Assembly (NCBI GenBank): GCA_039881145.1
Contig: JAYKKI010000088.1
Span: forward strand, 4,249,501 to 4,313,500
Reading direction: 5' to 3'
DNA from: Druceiella hillmani
Taxonomy: Eukaryota; Arthropoda; Insecta; Lepidoptera; Hepialidae
Length of the DNA stretch: 64,000 nt
Part shown: piece by piece, positions 11,151 through 22,974 of the stretch
Layout of the letters: each line of letters begins with the position of its first letter
Position numbering within the stretch: position 1 is the first letter of the stretch
Translations under genes and position numbers: made by a program
The notes under the pieces: model-generated
Seen by the model: the letters and a program-made list of their open reading frames with translations, nothing else
What the model was told of the DNA's origin: nothing
Databases searched by the model: none

Positions 11151-13430
11151 GAGTAATGACGAAGCTTAATATGCTTTTATTAAAAAAAAAATGATTTTCA
11201 TTTTTCTGCATTATTTATATAAAACTAGAATTCGATGAGACTTCTTTTACAAGACATAAAAATTATGTAAGGAGTGAACTCAAATATTTTTATTGAAATA
11301 TACTAATGTATATTTCAACAAAATATGGAACGAACTAGATACTGCATCCAGAATTATCGTTTGGTTCAATCACAATTCCTCTATTAATTATTATTACACT
11401 ACTTGAAAATGTTGTTAAGTTAATCCTTGTTTTATCAACAAACTAACCTTGTGTATATTAACTTTACGATCTTAACTTATTGAGTTACAAGCTTTTAAAG
11501 AAAATTTCTTAAAATAACTGTATGAGTAAATTCTTGCTTCTGGTTTGAAATTATATCTCAGAATATCTGTGACGTTTCCTGATAAGGCTGCGGTAATTAA
11601 CCTCTCACTACCGCAAAATCCACGTCAAACTAAATCTTATAATAGCAATACAGACAGTGGTCGGTAATGCAAATAAAGGTTCGTAAATTGCGGTGCATTA
11701 TCAAATAGATCAAAGCAAAATAATTATATGTATTCCATTGTAGGCTCCTCTCTGCAGTTGAGCGACAGTCAGTGCATCAGGTAACTTAACTTACGACGAG
11801 TGATTGTTTAGAAGAGTCGAGTGACTGCTGTTACTGTTAATGTTGGTTTGGTTATTAGTTGGTGCCAATGTTAAGCTATTCTAGAAATTTGTTGGTTATA
11901 AATTTTATGAATTAGAATAAAATTGGTAGGTGCAAGTAGTAAATCTTTCCTAGCTTAAGAAAGAAAAGGTTCTTAGCAACGGCTTGTGTACGAAGATTGC
12001 CGTTTTACTAAAATATATTGTTCTACTTAAAGTTAGCAGCTTATGTAAGTTCGTAACTAATAAGTTAAATAAGAAAATCGTATATCTAATAATTTTTAAT
12101 AAACATTTCTCCACTCAAAAAACTTAAAAAGCAATTGAATAGTGATTGCATCACATTGAAATATATTTTAAATTTGCTTATTTTGCTAACTTTGTAATTA
12201 TATATTGTTGATAAATTTTTTACAATGTTTTCATTGAAGAAATATCTTCGCAACAAGGAAACGTTTCAATCAAGTTCAAGAAGATAATTATATCAGAAAA
12301 CGTTCAACAAGAGTATGTTACAACCAAAATATACGTTGCATCATATTACACAATGCAGCCTAATTTTGAGCAGTATTTGTAATCAGTTGAAAGCTGGACT
12401 GTGACTTTGAAATAGAAAAAACTCTTAAAAGCTTTTGCTATAAAGCAAACCAAAATTTCGTTTGACGGGGATGATATTATTTCGATATTATTCAATTAAG
12501 CTCTCGTTCAATGTATCAACTAGCAATTTTATATTAGGCCGGTATAAATACCATCTTATTTACAGTTTTCAGTGAAAATGTTTTTGTTAAATGGTATAAT
12601 TGCGTGAAATAAGTTAAATACATAGTACATAATTTTATCACTTTATTGAGTGTGTTTGAAGGCAACTTTTTTATATTTCTTGGCAAGTACTTTTTATATT
12701 TCTTTCAGCTTAGAAAAACGGGTCAAAAGTTGCTTGAAATAGTGTGAAGTAACGCTAATTCAAAAATATTCACAAGAGTCCACACCGATCTTTCAATGAG
12801 ACGGAATGGTTTGGGAAATTTAGTCTTAGTTCAAGTTTTTTGGAGTTATATGCTGTATTGAAATTAACTATTTATTGGTGTATAGACAACCGCATATACA
12901 ACCGCACAGGCTTACAAATCCAAGCAAACAAACAAGGCAATGGCACAGGCACTCGTTCAAGGTCACTTCCGATTGACCGGAAGAAATCTACCCGGAAGCC
13001 GTAAGGATGTTTATCCCATGAATTTGTCCTCCGCTCAATGATCGCTCGGCAGCTGTCGCCGAAGATTAGGCGGCAATAAGTTAATAAAGCCTTTTTCACC
13101 GCCTCTCGATGGATCTATACTTTGTTTATAGCGCCCGCTTTCGTGTTTATTTACTTACTCCTTGAGTTAAGTATATTATATATAGTCATCAGAAAACATC
13201 ATCTGGATATTTAGGTACATAAAATTAAATATAAAACCAAAGGAAATGAAACATGAAATTTACTCAAGGCATCTTGGAGCAAAAAGGCATACTTTAAAAT
13301 ATTGATACTGGTGTATTAAATAACAAAATAAAAAATGTACAATAGTTGTAGTAATTAATAATAAGCGAATATGTTAGTGAACTAAAAATAAAAGATTAAA
13401 AAAATTATGGAAAAACAAAAAACCTTACTT
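11150..13430. repeat. Long direct-repeat unit, copy C (internally deleted)
   Basis: 11160-11390 matches 6840-7060, 11930-12560 matches A and B, and 12885-13430 matches the core and downstream part. Relative to B about 1.4 kb is missing between about 12.6 and 12.89 kb. The remaining 12.70-12.89 kb matches A around 1440-1540. The palindrome's left arm begins inside this copy: 13.13-13.43 kb mirrors 63.39-63.65 kb. Confidence 0.7.
12872..13140 (-). repeat. Conserved core of the long repeat, copy C
   Basis: A minus-strand open frame of 75 codons (12872-13099) shares residue blocks with the plus-strand frame at 63648-63839, for example the YCRLIF/YYRLIF and TNSWDKHPYG/TNSRDKRPYG segments. The family is not recognised. 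The frame is broken in copies A and B, so coding function is unlikely. Confidence 0.5.
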
Positions 13431-13984
13431 TAATCGAGCGTTTTCAAAAAATTTTAGGTAAATTAGCAGCCACTTGCAACGCCTATTATTATTTAAGTAG
13501 ATTGTCTATCGCTGCAGTTTAGTAACTGTTTGATGCATAAAATGTAAATAGTTTTTTTAAATCTAAATATGTCATAAACGGGACTTCAAAATCAATAACT
13601 TTTTGCAAACTCAATTACATGTCATAAGTTGGTCCACTATTACTTGTAAACAAGTGCAGCCGGCTGAGCAGTGATAAGTTTCTTTTTAATTTCGTTATAT
13701 GATTTATTATCGTTAATACTTTTTGGATATTCAAAAATAGACAAAAATTACAGTTTAGCTTGTAAGGTGTGGGGACAACAAAATTAACCATTTTAAAGCT
13801 TAATATTACGTATACAGATCTCCGTCTTGAAAAAGTTCTCATAACATATCCGTAATACTTTTGAAATACTTACTTAACTATATCTTAAATAATGAAGCAT
13901 GCGAATAAACAAAAATGTATTCCACATTATTTGTGGTGATACCCAAATTTTTTTAAAAAGATTTTATTTCATAACTTTGTTATT

Positions 13985-14115
13985 GTTTTCCGTTGTAAAT
14001 ACATATAAAAATGTCAGTTCCATAGCACTAATAGTCTGCGAGTCAAACGACAGTGACTGTACAGACTGACAGACAGACGAATATTGCGAAACTGTAAAGG
14101 TTTGGCTGTGGAATC
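13985..14115 (-). repeat. Fragment of dispersed GGTTCC/GACAGACAGAC repeat
   Basis: On the minus strand it reads GGATTCCACAGCCAAAC, then TCGTCTGTCTGTCAGTCTG, then ACTCGCAGACTATTAGTGC. This is the order of the dispersed insect repeat seen in fragments at 5890 and in units A and B. Non-coding. Confidence 0.5.
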
Positions 14116-14209
14116 CTCAGAAGCGAATTCCAATATTTGATATATTAATATGGGGTGAACCAAAAAAAAATTTGAACCTAACCCTATTTTTCAAACTAAC
14201 TCAAAATTT

Positions 14210-14571
14210 GATAATATTTAATATACTTGGCGTTAATTTTGTAGAAATTCATTATTCACAATTAAATGAAACTACGTGATGTAGTATTATTTCTACTTTT
14301 TCTAAGTTCTTTACCACTGTATAACGAAATCCCATCCATATAACGAAAGTAAAAAGACCAACCATATAACGAAAGTAAAAAGACCAACCATATAACGAAA
14401 GTAAAAAGACCAACCATATAACGAAAGTAAAAAGACCAACCATATAACGAAAGTAAAAAGAATCTTTGCTAATATCCCATCTAAAGATGTTGTAATACAA
14501 AGAAACCTAGGTCGTGGTAAAGAAATTAAAGAAAGTAGAAATAATACTACATCACGTAGTTTCATTTAATT
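14210..14571. mobile_element. MITE-family element 1 with long inverted ends
   Basis: The ends are inverted copies beginning ACAATTAAATGAAACTACG, followed by GATGTAGTATTATTTCTACT. Left end at about 14,262; right end at about 14,571. Inner parts also match between copies (GAAACCTAGGTCGTGG and a GATGTTGTAATACA block). Related copies are at 49,798-50,046 and about 52,085-52,190. Homology with element 2 extends about 50 bases outside the left inverted repeat. No transposase is visible, so it is non-autonomous. Confidence 0.75.
14336..14461. repeat. 26-bp tandem repeat inside MITE element 1
   Basis: Nearly five copies of a 26-bp unit containing ATATAACGAAAGTAAAAAG. The period is not a multiple of three, so one repeat is read in all frames; the two overlapping minus-strand frames of 82-84 codons here are products of it. 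The other two family copies lack the array. Confidence 0.92.
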
Positions 14572-15009
14572 GTACCTCAAAATTATAAACAACTAACTGC
14601 CCGTCCCTTCGCTTTGCCCGGTTAACCGTAACTGCATTTGGTTTTATTCGCTTTTTGTTTCGTAAAATTCTGTCTGAGTCTAAATACAAATTTTTGTATA
14701 CTTTAATCATTTTGAAATTTATATATAGTTTTCCATCTCTATTTCAACACATTTGGGGTTTATTTTTAAAAAAAATTAATAGTTATTGAAGTTTCGGATA
14801 TTTCCTGATAAGTCAATCAGTCAGCGAGGGGCAATTAGCTTTTATGCAAAGATAATTTCAATGAGAAATTTCGTGGACAATTCTGTACACTCGAATTATA
14901 TATTTATTCATATCGTAAGTTCTAAAACACAGACGTTGATGGATAGATTATTGTCCAATTGTGACTTTCTATTTCACTTAAAATATCTGCTCAAATAAAA
15001 AGAAATAAC

Positions 15010-15080
<71 letters not shown>

Positions 15081-15081
15081 C
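15010..15081. repeat. (TA)n microsatellite, left arm only
   Basis: About 35 TA dinucleotides with one interruption (ATGTATA). The mirror position on the right (about 63.07-63.11 kb) has no TA run, so it expanded after the arms separated. Confidence 0.95.
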
Positions 15082-15179
15082 TTAATATTTATGTCCGTTC
15101 CTTCGTTCACGAGGACCATTAGAAAATGTTATTAAGTCAACTGACGATTAAATTACACAAAATTATTATATTAATTTTT

Positions 15180-16170
15180 TTACATATCTTCAATGTAGAG
15201 ACACGAAAATTCCACAGCTTTATTATTGTATACATAAAAACATTACTATCCATTTAGAAAGCTGACATATATAACGAATCTATTGCTAAGAAAATAATTT
15301 CTTATGGCCAGGAATAAAATTTATATAGCAATCTAAGAAATAGTATCATGGTAGAAGTTTGTGTTAAAGTCGAATTTGCAACAAAATTTAAAAAAAATAG
15401 GTTGTGCATTTACACAAGAAAAATTAAATTTTTTTTAGTAATGTACTAGAGGGCAAAAAGGAAGTGCTAAGGTAATGGTTAAAAGAAAAAATGGATAGAA
15501 TTATTAAAAGAAAATATATTTTATTTTTATGAACTGTATGCTTGTACGCGCGCTCGTATTAACAAACATTTTTACTAAAATTATATAAATTTGATTAACA
15601 CGTGACGATGAATATATACTTCGCCATGGCTTATAGTGCAACTAAAACTGAAAGAAGCTATGTTTATTTTACTGGAGGTCTGCAATTTGCTGAGTGATTG
15701 GCAAGAGGAAATAGAGTAAAATCATTATCTGCGTATCGCCCTTTCTCGCCACTACCAATGTGTTTCACTTTTCGTTACGGTTTAATTTTGCAACATGCGA
15801 ACTTACAATACCGTTTCGTTTAAAAATTGTATACAAATATAAGTGAAACATCATACACATTAGGGTTAAATTGTTAGTGAAACCAAAAATGCACATACAC
15901 AATTTTTTTTAATATATATTAAATAAAGAACTGTAGGAAAAGTTAACGTTCACAAAAATTATAAAATTTTTTAAGTCATTGCGAAAATCGAGAGGCCTCT
16001 ATTCTGATTTTTAAACAATCGATAAAAAGGGCTCACCATAGTCAGTCAGGAATTTCCACCTTTATGTAGCGTGTCCTCATGTACATATTTACATACACAT
16101 AGACTAAACGGATGCAGACGTACGTTATTTTTCAAAGGTTAATTTAGACCATTAAACATATTTAAATAAA
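15180..16170. other. Outer left arm, no gene seen
   Basis: Mirrors 61.7-62.7 kb. Hand comparison around 15.72-15.82 kb gives about 88-90% identity plus indels. AT-rich; I see no gene, and matching frames on the two arms are not preserved. Confidence 0.6.
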
Positions 16171-16206
16171 TAAAAAAAGGGTGCGTGTACTTATGTACGC
16201 GCGTGA

Positions 16207-17045
16207 GAAGTTATACTTCTTTGACATCATTAAAAAATAGTTTTTAATTGAATGCAAATAATAAATTACAATAAAATAATAAAAGGACTGGAAAAGGATA
16301 GTCAACACAGTCAATAAAGTTCAGTCTAAATTTGAAAAATTAAATAAATAAATATTTATTTTCTAACATTAAGGGTAACATAAATTCTCTTATTATCCGA
16401 ATGTTATTTTTAAATTATGTCCACTGCCATAGCATCTTCCGGTAATGACTGAATCGGAACTTCAGTTATCAGTGGCTTATGATAACTAAAATATGATACA
16501 AAAAAATGAATAAACTTAAATTCAATGAATTCAAATTGAATTTATTATTAAATTTATTTATTTACTTTTAAAATATTGAATAACCAATAATAAATATTTA
16601 ATATTTATAATTTAATAATATTTAGTATTAATTATGTTAAATAATAATAGTTTAATTTATATCAATAAATAATACATACGGATAGATAACCTCAATTATA
16701 TTGGAGCACTTGAAAAAGTCTATAAATACAATTTTTTCACTAATATTTACGAATAGTAAATATATTAATCAAAATATTGAATTTAAATCACTACTGAATA
16801 TAATTTATCAGCACATATATAAATCGCACTTATATGAAACTAAAACACGTGTGTGAATGTAGACACTAGAAACATGTGGATAAATACTATGAATATGAAA
16901 ACAGTGAACAGAGGCGACGATGGTGCCAATAGCTTTTGTTTCGAGACTGCAACCGCTGCAACTTCATACTGTAACTTTTGTGTGACGAATCTTAAAATTT
17001 CACTCTCATCATTTTTTCATAACGCGCCTAAAGAAGTATAACTTC
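16207..17045. mobile_element. Left-only insertion with 16-bp terminal inverted repeats
   Basis: GAAGTTATACTTCTTT at 16207-16222 and its perfect reverse complement at 17030-17045 bound about 840 bp that the right arm lacks (homology on the right is continuous near 61.70 kb). Sequence just outside or inside the ends (ACGCGCG, AACGCGCC) is also partly inverted. The interior is extremely AT-rich at 16.32-16.70 kb. The frame at 16853-17041 shows no transposase motif. A non-autonomous DNA element is the simplest reading. A clear target-site duplication is not visible. Confidence 0.6.
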
Positions 17046-17049
17046 AAAA

Positions 17050-19330
17050 ATTATATATTTTTTTAGATGAAGACCTCATATTTCCAAAAAGTTATATTAA
17101 ATATCGATTACTTGTAAAATTATTCGAATTATAATTACTTCTATCAACAAAACGCGGTTGGCCGACAATGAAGGACACACTTGCGGGATGTGCAATAAAA
17201 TAAAAAAACATCTGGTTTATTAGAATTAAGAAGTTAATAAGGGGGTGGAATTAAGTGACTTTTGAACTTAACATTTCGCCTGTTGATATACGAGGTAGAT
17301 AAAAATAATAATTCCTTACGCGGTCAAATTATGTATTAAACCGAAAAGCGGATTCAAGGTTTACGGGTTTTTTATAAAACATCTTAAAAATCCACACTTT
17401 TAAATCGAATTACAACTTGCTTTATTAAGTCTATCTTTATTCTAATTTGTGAAAAAATTAACTTACTTCGCATCAGTTTTAAACTTTTTAACGTGGATAT
17501 AAATAATTTCTACATTATTATTATGTAGGATCTTAAATTTCACGAAGGGAATTAATAAATATTGCGTGTATTTTTATTCTGTGGGTTCCTTTGTTTTAAA
17601 ATTAAAACTATGTATTTATTTGGTTACCTTTTTTCGCGTTTAAACGGACAAATGGATTTCAATAACATGTTGATTATAAATAGTATACATACTACATTAT
17701 AACATATATTAAAACTACGCTTTTATGCTTTCTGATGTAATCAAAGTGGAATGTCTTTTTTTTGTTTGTCTTTCTTTATTCACCGCATCAAATGTAATAT
17801 GTAATTTATCATTTATTCAAAATAATGTGTATTTCTTTGCATTTTTCTAATACAATGCGAAAGCTAGTTATACAAATAAATCATTTTACACTGGAAGTGA
17901 TTTTTAAAAATTTTTTTTTATTTATTATCCAATCTGAAGAAGATTTTCTGTAAGTTCAATGACTCGCTCTCAATATTCACATGTAGTAATTTTAAAATTT
18001 TCAACAGAGCGCTTTGAAAATAAAAAAAAATATATTTTGATTACGTATATCCCCGCATTACAGAGGGATTCTTTCCGTAGTTCCAATTAGAGCGCTTATC
18101 TCTTCGAAATTAATACGTATAGATGTTGGAAAAAAATTAATGGGTATTATTTACTACAAAAACATGTAATTTGTTTTGTGTAATATAGCTAGTAAGCACA
18201 ATTTAAAAATTAAAATGTTTCGTTCATTTGGTTTACAAAACTATTGAATGTATGGTAAAACAATGCAAATCAATAAATATAACAGCGAAATTTACCATTA
18301 GCCTGGAGCTTGCCAACGGTATTTTCATAGTTTCGCATTTCAAAAGGAAACGACTGGAGAAAACGAAATTTGACTTCAAAATAAAAGAAAATTGAATCCC
18401 GCGAAAGCAAATGGAAGTTGGTAGGGTGAAATTTGTTTCGCGTTTTGTCGTCATTATGTGGATACGTTTTCGTTATTTCGTTATTTCCAACCTTTCAAGC
18501 ATCGGTCTATCACAACGTCACAGATTTTACTATCTATTAATTTATTCTTATGAAATTGTGCAAGTAAATTCTTCATGTGGAGGTGTAAGTTAAGGTGTAG
18601 AAAAATTAATGAGACAATATATAATATACGTCCAAATACCTGTAAATTTGGGGGACGATTTTTTTATGCGCTTCATAATGGAATGTCTATAAGCTAGATA
18701 TTTAATAAGGACTTTGGAGTATTTTGTAGATTAGTGTGCAAATGATTAATTTTTGAAATAATGCAATGTATCCTTTAGCCTGCAACTTCCAGTCGATTCT
18801 ATAAATAAAACCTGTCAAGTAAGAGACGAATTCGCACCACGAGATTTCCCATATATATTTAGGCAATTATAATTATTTAAGTATACATAGTATACAACTA
18901 TTAATTTTTCACAACACAAAACTATTGTCTACTACATATTTAAAGGTATTTTAAAAGTTATTAATTAAAATTTTCTTCAAATTATTGTTCAATAATTTCA
19001 AAAATTTTAAAAGTTTGCTTACATTAAAAAAACGTGATTGTAATTCTTAATTATTTTTGGACTTATTACGTGATAAATTTAAATTTTTGGTTTTATTTTA
19101 ATGAAGTAAGCAGTACTTTGCATTATGAAATCATACGATGTTATGAGAATCTTCAGAGCGCAAAATTTCTTTAAACTTAATCTTTTTTTAAGTATTCTTA
19201 ATGTACTTATAGTATGGTATTTCGGTCATCGAACAACTTAATTAAGATATACATATAAATAAATGTAAAAGTCTAGAAACATATATCGTAAATTTTAACT
19301 TGCCAATTATCAAGTGCTCGGGTCATAATT
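17050..19330. other. Left arm, no gene seen
   Basis: Mirrors 58.9-61.69 kb with a gap opposite the Tigger relic. The overlapping small frames at 18233-18593 lie in a stretch conserved on both arms, but neither frame is kept on the right. At the mirror of about 18.42 kb the right arm carries a 14-bp hairpin instead. Confidence 0.55.
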
Positions 19331-19650
19331 ATCATCGCCATACATTACCTGCAGGCACGTTCCAATTTGTATCAATTTATAGCATCTACGTAACCGACAC
19401 CGTGGTATGTAGCTGTAGACATATATTTATGTAAACGACTAGCTGTAGCTACAGCTACGTTGGATATAAGATTGGCACATAAGTTGTTATAGGCTAGGAG
19501 TCTTTATAGCTCTCGTCGCTTTCATCAATAATTCATAATGGCGTCGAGAGGGTGCGCTGTGTCGAGTACAGGATGTTATCAGAGTCAAAATGGCAGTCAG
19601 ACCGCTCAGTGATGTTATGTTTTCTCCTGGGAGTAAACGTTGACTTTTAT
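19330..19650 (+). other. Conserved GC-richer block with a 24-codon ORF
   Basis: From CCTGCAGGCACGTTCC to GAGTAAACGTTGAC this block is about 93% identical to 58,575-58,890 in reverse complement and is clearly less AT-rich than its flanks. It holds repeated AGCTGTAG/CTACAGCT motifs and an ATG frame at 19538-19612 (24 codons plus stop, starting MASRGCAVS). The same frame is intact on the right arm but differs by four amino acids against one silent change, so selection on the peptide is not supported. A GTAAAC donor-like site follows. It could be a promoter with a first exon of a lost gene, or simply a slowly diverging repeat. Confidence 0.4.
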
Positions 19651-19659
19651 GTTCGAATA

Positions 19660-20485
19660 ATATATTTTATTTAATTTTTCATTACGATTAATTTTTCATA
19701 CGTTCAAAAGAAAAACATTTATGTATTGGTTATAGATGTGATTAGGGACAAAAGAAAATATGGGAAGGGAGTATAAAATTAGACATTTCATAAGACAGGA
19801 AGGATACGTTTAGATTATTGTAGATAACATTATTATAACTTTCGTATAGTTCCTGGTGTAAAACTCCTATTGATTGATTGAAGTTCAGAAACTTCCTCCA
19901 AAAATAAAACTGGGATTTTTTGAATAAGAAAACAAAGTATTATTGTATTAGTAATGTGAGTACAGAATACGTATTCATACGATTGGATAATATGGTTGAA
20001 AAATAACTAACGTTACAAAAAACAAGTTGTACTCGCGGTGCAACTATTTCATAATTTATATCTGTGTCATAATTAATGGGATATAACTGTCGTCAAATGA
20101 TATATTATCAGAGATCTCTTATTCGCTTTTAGATTTTTCTGTTCATTTTATTAAAAGTTTTTGGTTTTCGGTTTAAAACCGCTATTTCTGTGGTTTTTAG
20201 AAATTTGTAAATTTCCAAAAAGGAAATTTATAAATTTCCAAGGGAATTTTTTAAATATTCATTAATCTTGAAAGCACAGATTTAAAAATTCACAAAATAA
20301 TACATTAGGTTGGAAACTCATAAACCCACATTCAGTTCATAGAGGTATATTATTTATTACATGTATTTAATAAATTCTGTCTTTAATGAAGTTAGCACCA
20401 TCGACATTCTAACGTATATGCAGAGGTAAAATTTCTTCCTTCTGGAATTCTTTCGGTTTTTGACAGAAAAATTGTATGACTTAAA
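19660..20485. other. Left arm, no gene seen
   Basis: Mirrors 57.7-58.57 kb. AT-rich, with a short AAATTTCC/GGAAATTT local hairpin near 20.2 kb. No frame above 60 codons. Confidence 0.55.
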
Positions 20486-20947
20486 CCTGAGATTTGAGTG
20501 AGTTCAACCTGAGATTTGCGTGAGTTCAACCTGAGATTTGAATGAGTTTAATCTGAGATTTGGTTGAGTTGAACACAAAACTCGAGTGAGTTCAAAATGA
20601 GACTCTGGTGATTTAAACCTGAGATTTGGGTGAGTTCAACCTGAGATTTGAATGAGATTAATCTGAGATTTGCGTGAGTTCAACACAAGACTTGGGTAAG
20701 TTTAAAATGAGACTCTGGTGATTTTAACCTGAGATTTGGGTGAGTTCAACCTGAGATTTGAATGAGTTTAATCTGAGATTTGGGTGAGTTCAACCCGAGG
20801 TTTGAATGAGTTTAATCTGAGATTTGCGTAAGTTCAACACAAGACTCGGGTGAGTTCAAAATGAGACTCTGGAGGGTTTAACCTAAGATTTGGGTAAGTT
20901 CAACTTGAGATTTTTGTGAGTTCAATCTGATGTTTGCATGAGTTTAA
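20486..20947. repeat. 22-bp minisatellite with 5-unit higher-order repeat
   Basis: Twenty-one units of 22 bp around CCTGAGATTTGGGTGAGTTCAA (described in halves: CCTGAGATTTG and GGTGAGTTCAA). Variant unit types recur in fixed order: a CCTGAG unit, a GAATGAGTTTAA unit, a TCTGAG unit, a CACAAGACT unit and an AATGAGACTCTGG unit, giving a higher-order period of 110 bp present about three times, with two extra units in the last block. The right arm has only eight units, about one and a half higher-order periods. Confidence 0.93.
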
Positions 20948-21092
20948 TTTGAAAAGCATATGAGATCTTTAAAATGTTTATCATGTAAATAGTTAAACTA
21001 GGAGAGAAACAGATGAAATGTGAAGAGGCTTAGAAGGCAAGAGGTCCAGAAAGTACGTCGTGTGAGCCATCCACCTTAGGGAAATTATATTT

Positions 21093-21437
21093 TCATACGT
21101 CACGTTGACAAGTTAATAGCTCTATGTGCACGATGGATCTCCACTGAAGTTGAAAGGTTGTTACCTCGTGTGGTAAGCTCATAGAATTTTTCCAGTTTTT
21201 CTCCACAGTATGAACTTTTTTTATTGCAATATCTTTTTTTATTGAGTATAATAGTAGATCTGACGCATAACATGAACTTGACCGGAGAATACATTCTATA
21301 AAGTTTTTCAATATTCCTAAATTTAATGTAAATGGTGGTCCTAAGTAACGATAACAGAATAGATCAAGATTTCCTTTTTTGGAATTTTTGAACCAGTGCT
21401 TGGCCGTATCACAGGATGGTACACCTTCAGCTATCAT
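21093..21437 (-). pseudogene. Mariner transposase N-terminal relic, left arm
   Basis: The minus-strand open frame resembles the N-terminal DNA-binding part of mariner transposases. EGVPSCDTAKHWFKNSKKGN fits the helix-turn-helix block usually seen as G..PS..T...W...F..G. TLNLGILKNFIE fits the linker after the GRP motif, and LPHEVTTFQLQWR fits the WVPHELTE..K..R block just before the catalytic domain. The catalytic D,D34D domain is absent: the frame stops after LLTCQRDV. This is about one third of the family length (about 345 residues). A mirror copy on the right at 57,043-57,395 has an in-frame stop, so the element predates the inverted duplication. Non-functional. Confidence 0.72.
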
Positions 21438-21439
21438 TG

Positions 21440-22960
21440 TGAATAATTGTTATCTTATTCCGTCTTTTTTCGCCAAAACTCAGCTGCTAATTAAATAGAA
21501 GAAGAATATTTGACACTCGTGTTATTTGTATACCCTACCACAGATTTGTAAGAATTTGGTGCTGTTACAATAATCGCTGGAAAAATGGCAGATTTATTGG
21601 TCGCCAACTAGATATTGGAAACTTGGTTGAAAAATGGTGTTTTATTTGATTCCCTAATGTTACTCCAATAAATGTAACTAGGAACTCGTGAACCGTTTAT
21701 AATTAAGTACAGCTAAGAAATTAGATTACGATTGAGGGATGGTTTTCGTAGCTTTGATTTTCAGGATAATAACATTAAGAGTTTTGTTCACGTCGTTGAT
21801 GATATTACGACTTTAATCCCTTTATGAGTTTTGGTTATGGATATGAAATCATTAAAAAAATTCTGAAAGCGTCTATTGTAAAATGGTGTTAAATTTGTGT
21901 TAAATTTTCTTGATTTAAAAACAAAAAGAAAATAGAAAATATTCAAAAACTTTATGTTTCAAATTTAACAATATGGTTCTTTTTATTTTCATAATTTATA
22001 TAATAGTTTCCGGGAAATCATTCCTACAAAGAAAAAGACGGTAGATCTGTTTATCAGTAAGCTTGTAATTTTTGATGATATCTTTTAAATTATTTTTAGA
22101 AAGGCTAATATAAATTATGATATAGAACAGAATACAGATTTAAATATGGAATAGAACATGCTTAGTAATGGTTACGTTAGAGTTATGCTATTACTTAGAA
22201 ATATATATAATAAAGATTGTAAAACTGTAAAATCCGGAAATGCGTTCTCAAATCAGTAGTTTTTATATATCGTTTAATTGTAGAATATGTTTGATTTGTA
22301 TTTTGAAATAAGTTGTAAAGATATTCCCAACAATACTATGTTATTTAATTAACCATTTTTATTGTTTTATATGAACCAATTTTAGGTAATTCTATCGATT
22401 AAAGAAGTTGTCTCATTTCATTTAATTTCACGTAAGTAATTTTTTACTATTTGTAATAAACATGGATAAAGTTAAAATTAAATATTAAGTTACATTTTTG
22501 ATAGAAGTTTTGGGTCAAATTGATAAATCTTGAGTTAAATAAATATACGTGTCAGCACAAAGGGAGGGTATCAGTTCACAACTAGATGTAATATTAAGTA
22601 TAAATTGGCCTGTATACAATAAACTTTTAAGTAAAAATACTTCGATTAAATGAAGCTGAACAAATTTAAGGCACCATTTTTGTTGTGGTTACTCACTATC
22701 GTAATGAACTAACTTTAATATCAGTTTACCAGTAAGTACAAAGTGTAACGGACGCGATATGTATTATTTACATAGGTGATTCTGTGAGTCAAATTAAGTA
22801 TGTGGATGGGATGTTTCCGAAAACGAATGTACATTTCTTTTTAATGGTTGAAAATATTTCTTCCCCTTCCTGTAGTGTCTTCTCCTAACTGCGGTTAGCA
22901 ACCATTATACCTATTTGGAATTTATATTTAAATTTATGCAGCTGCCCAAAAAATGAATAG
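21440..22960. other. Left arm, no gene seen
   Basis: Mirrors about 55.83-57.0 kb. The right arm has a direct repeat of ACATTCGTTTTCAGAAACAT at about 55.90 and 55.94 kb which the left has once (near 22.82 kb). No recognisable coding sequence. Confidence 0.55.
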
Positions 22961-22974
22961 AAATTTTTTTTGTA

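Larger units (their letters stand above)
13435..14680. other. Left-arm-only segment
   Basis: The right arm passes directly from the partner of 14.68 kb (about 63,365) to the partner of 13.43 kb (about 63,385), so these 1.24 kb are either inserted here or deleted there. The segment holds a dispersed-repeat fragment and a MITE-family element. A CTGCCCGTCCCTTCGCTTTG segment near 14,597 and TTTGGGGTTTATTTTTAAA near 14,753 recall ends of a widespread insect repeat, recognised only loosely. Confidence 0.6.

Noticed and set aside
14252..14565. Minus-strand frames with FTFVIWLV-type repeats
   Set aside because: Products of the 26-bp minisatellite inside a MITE-family element, read in more than one frame.
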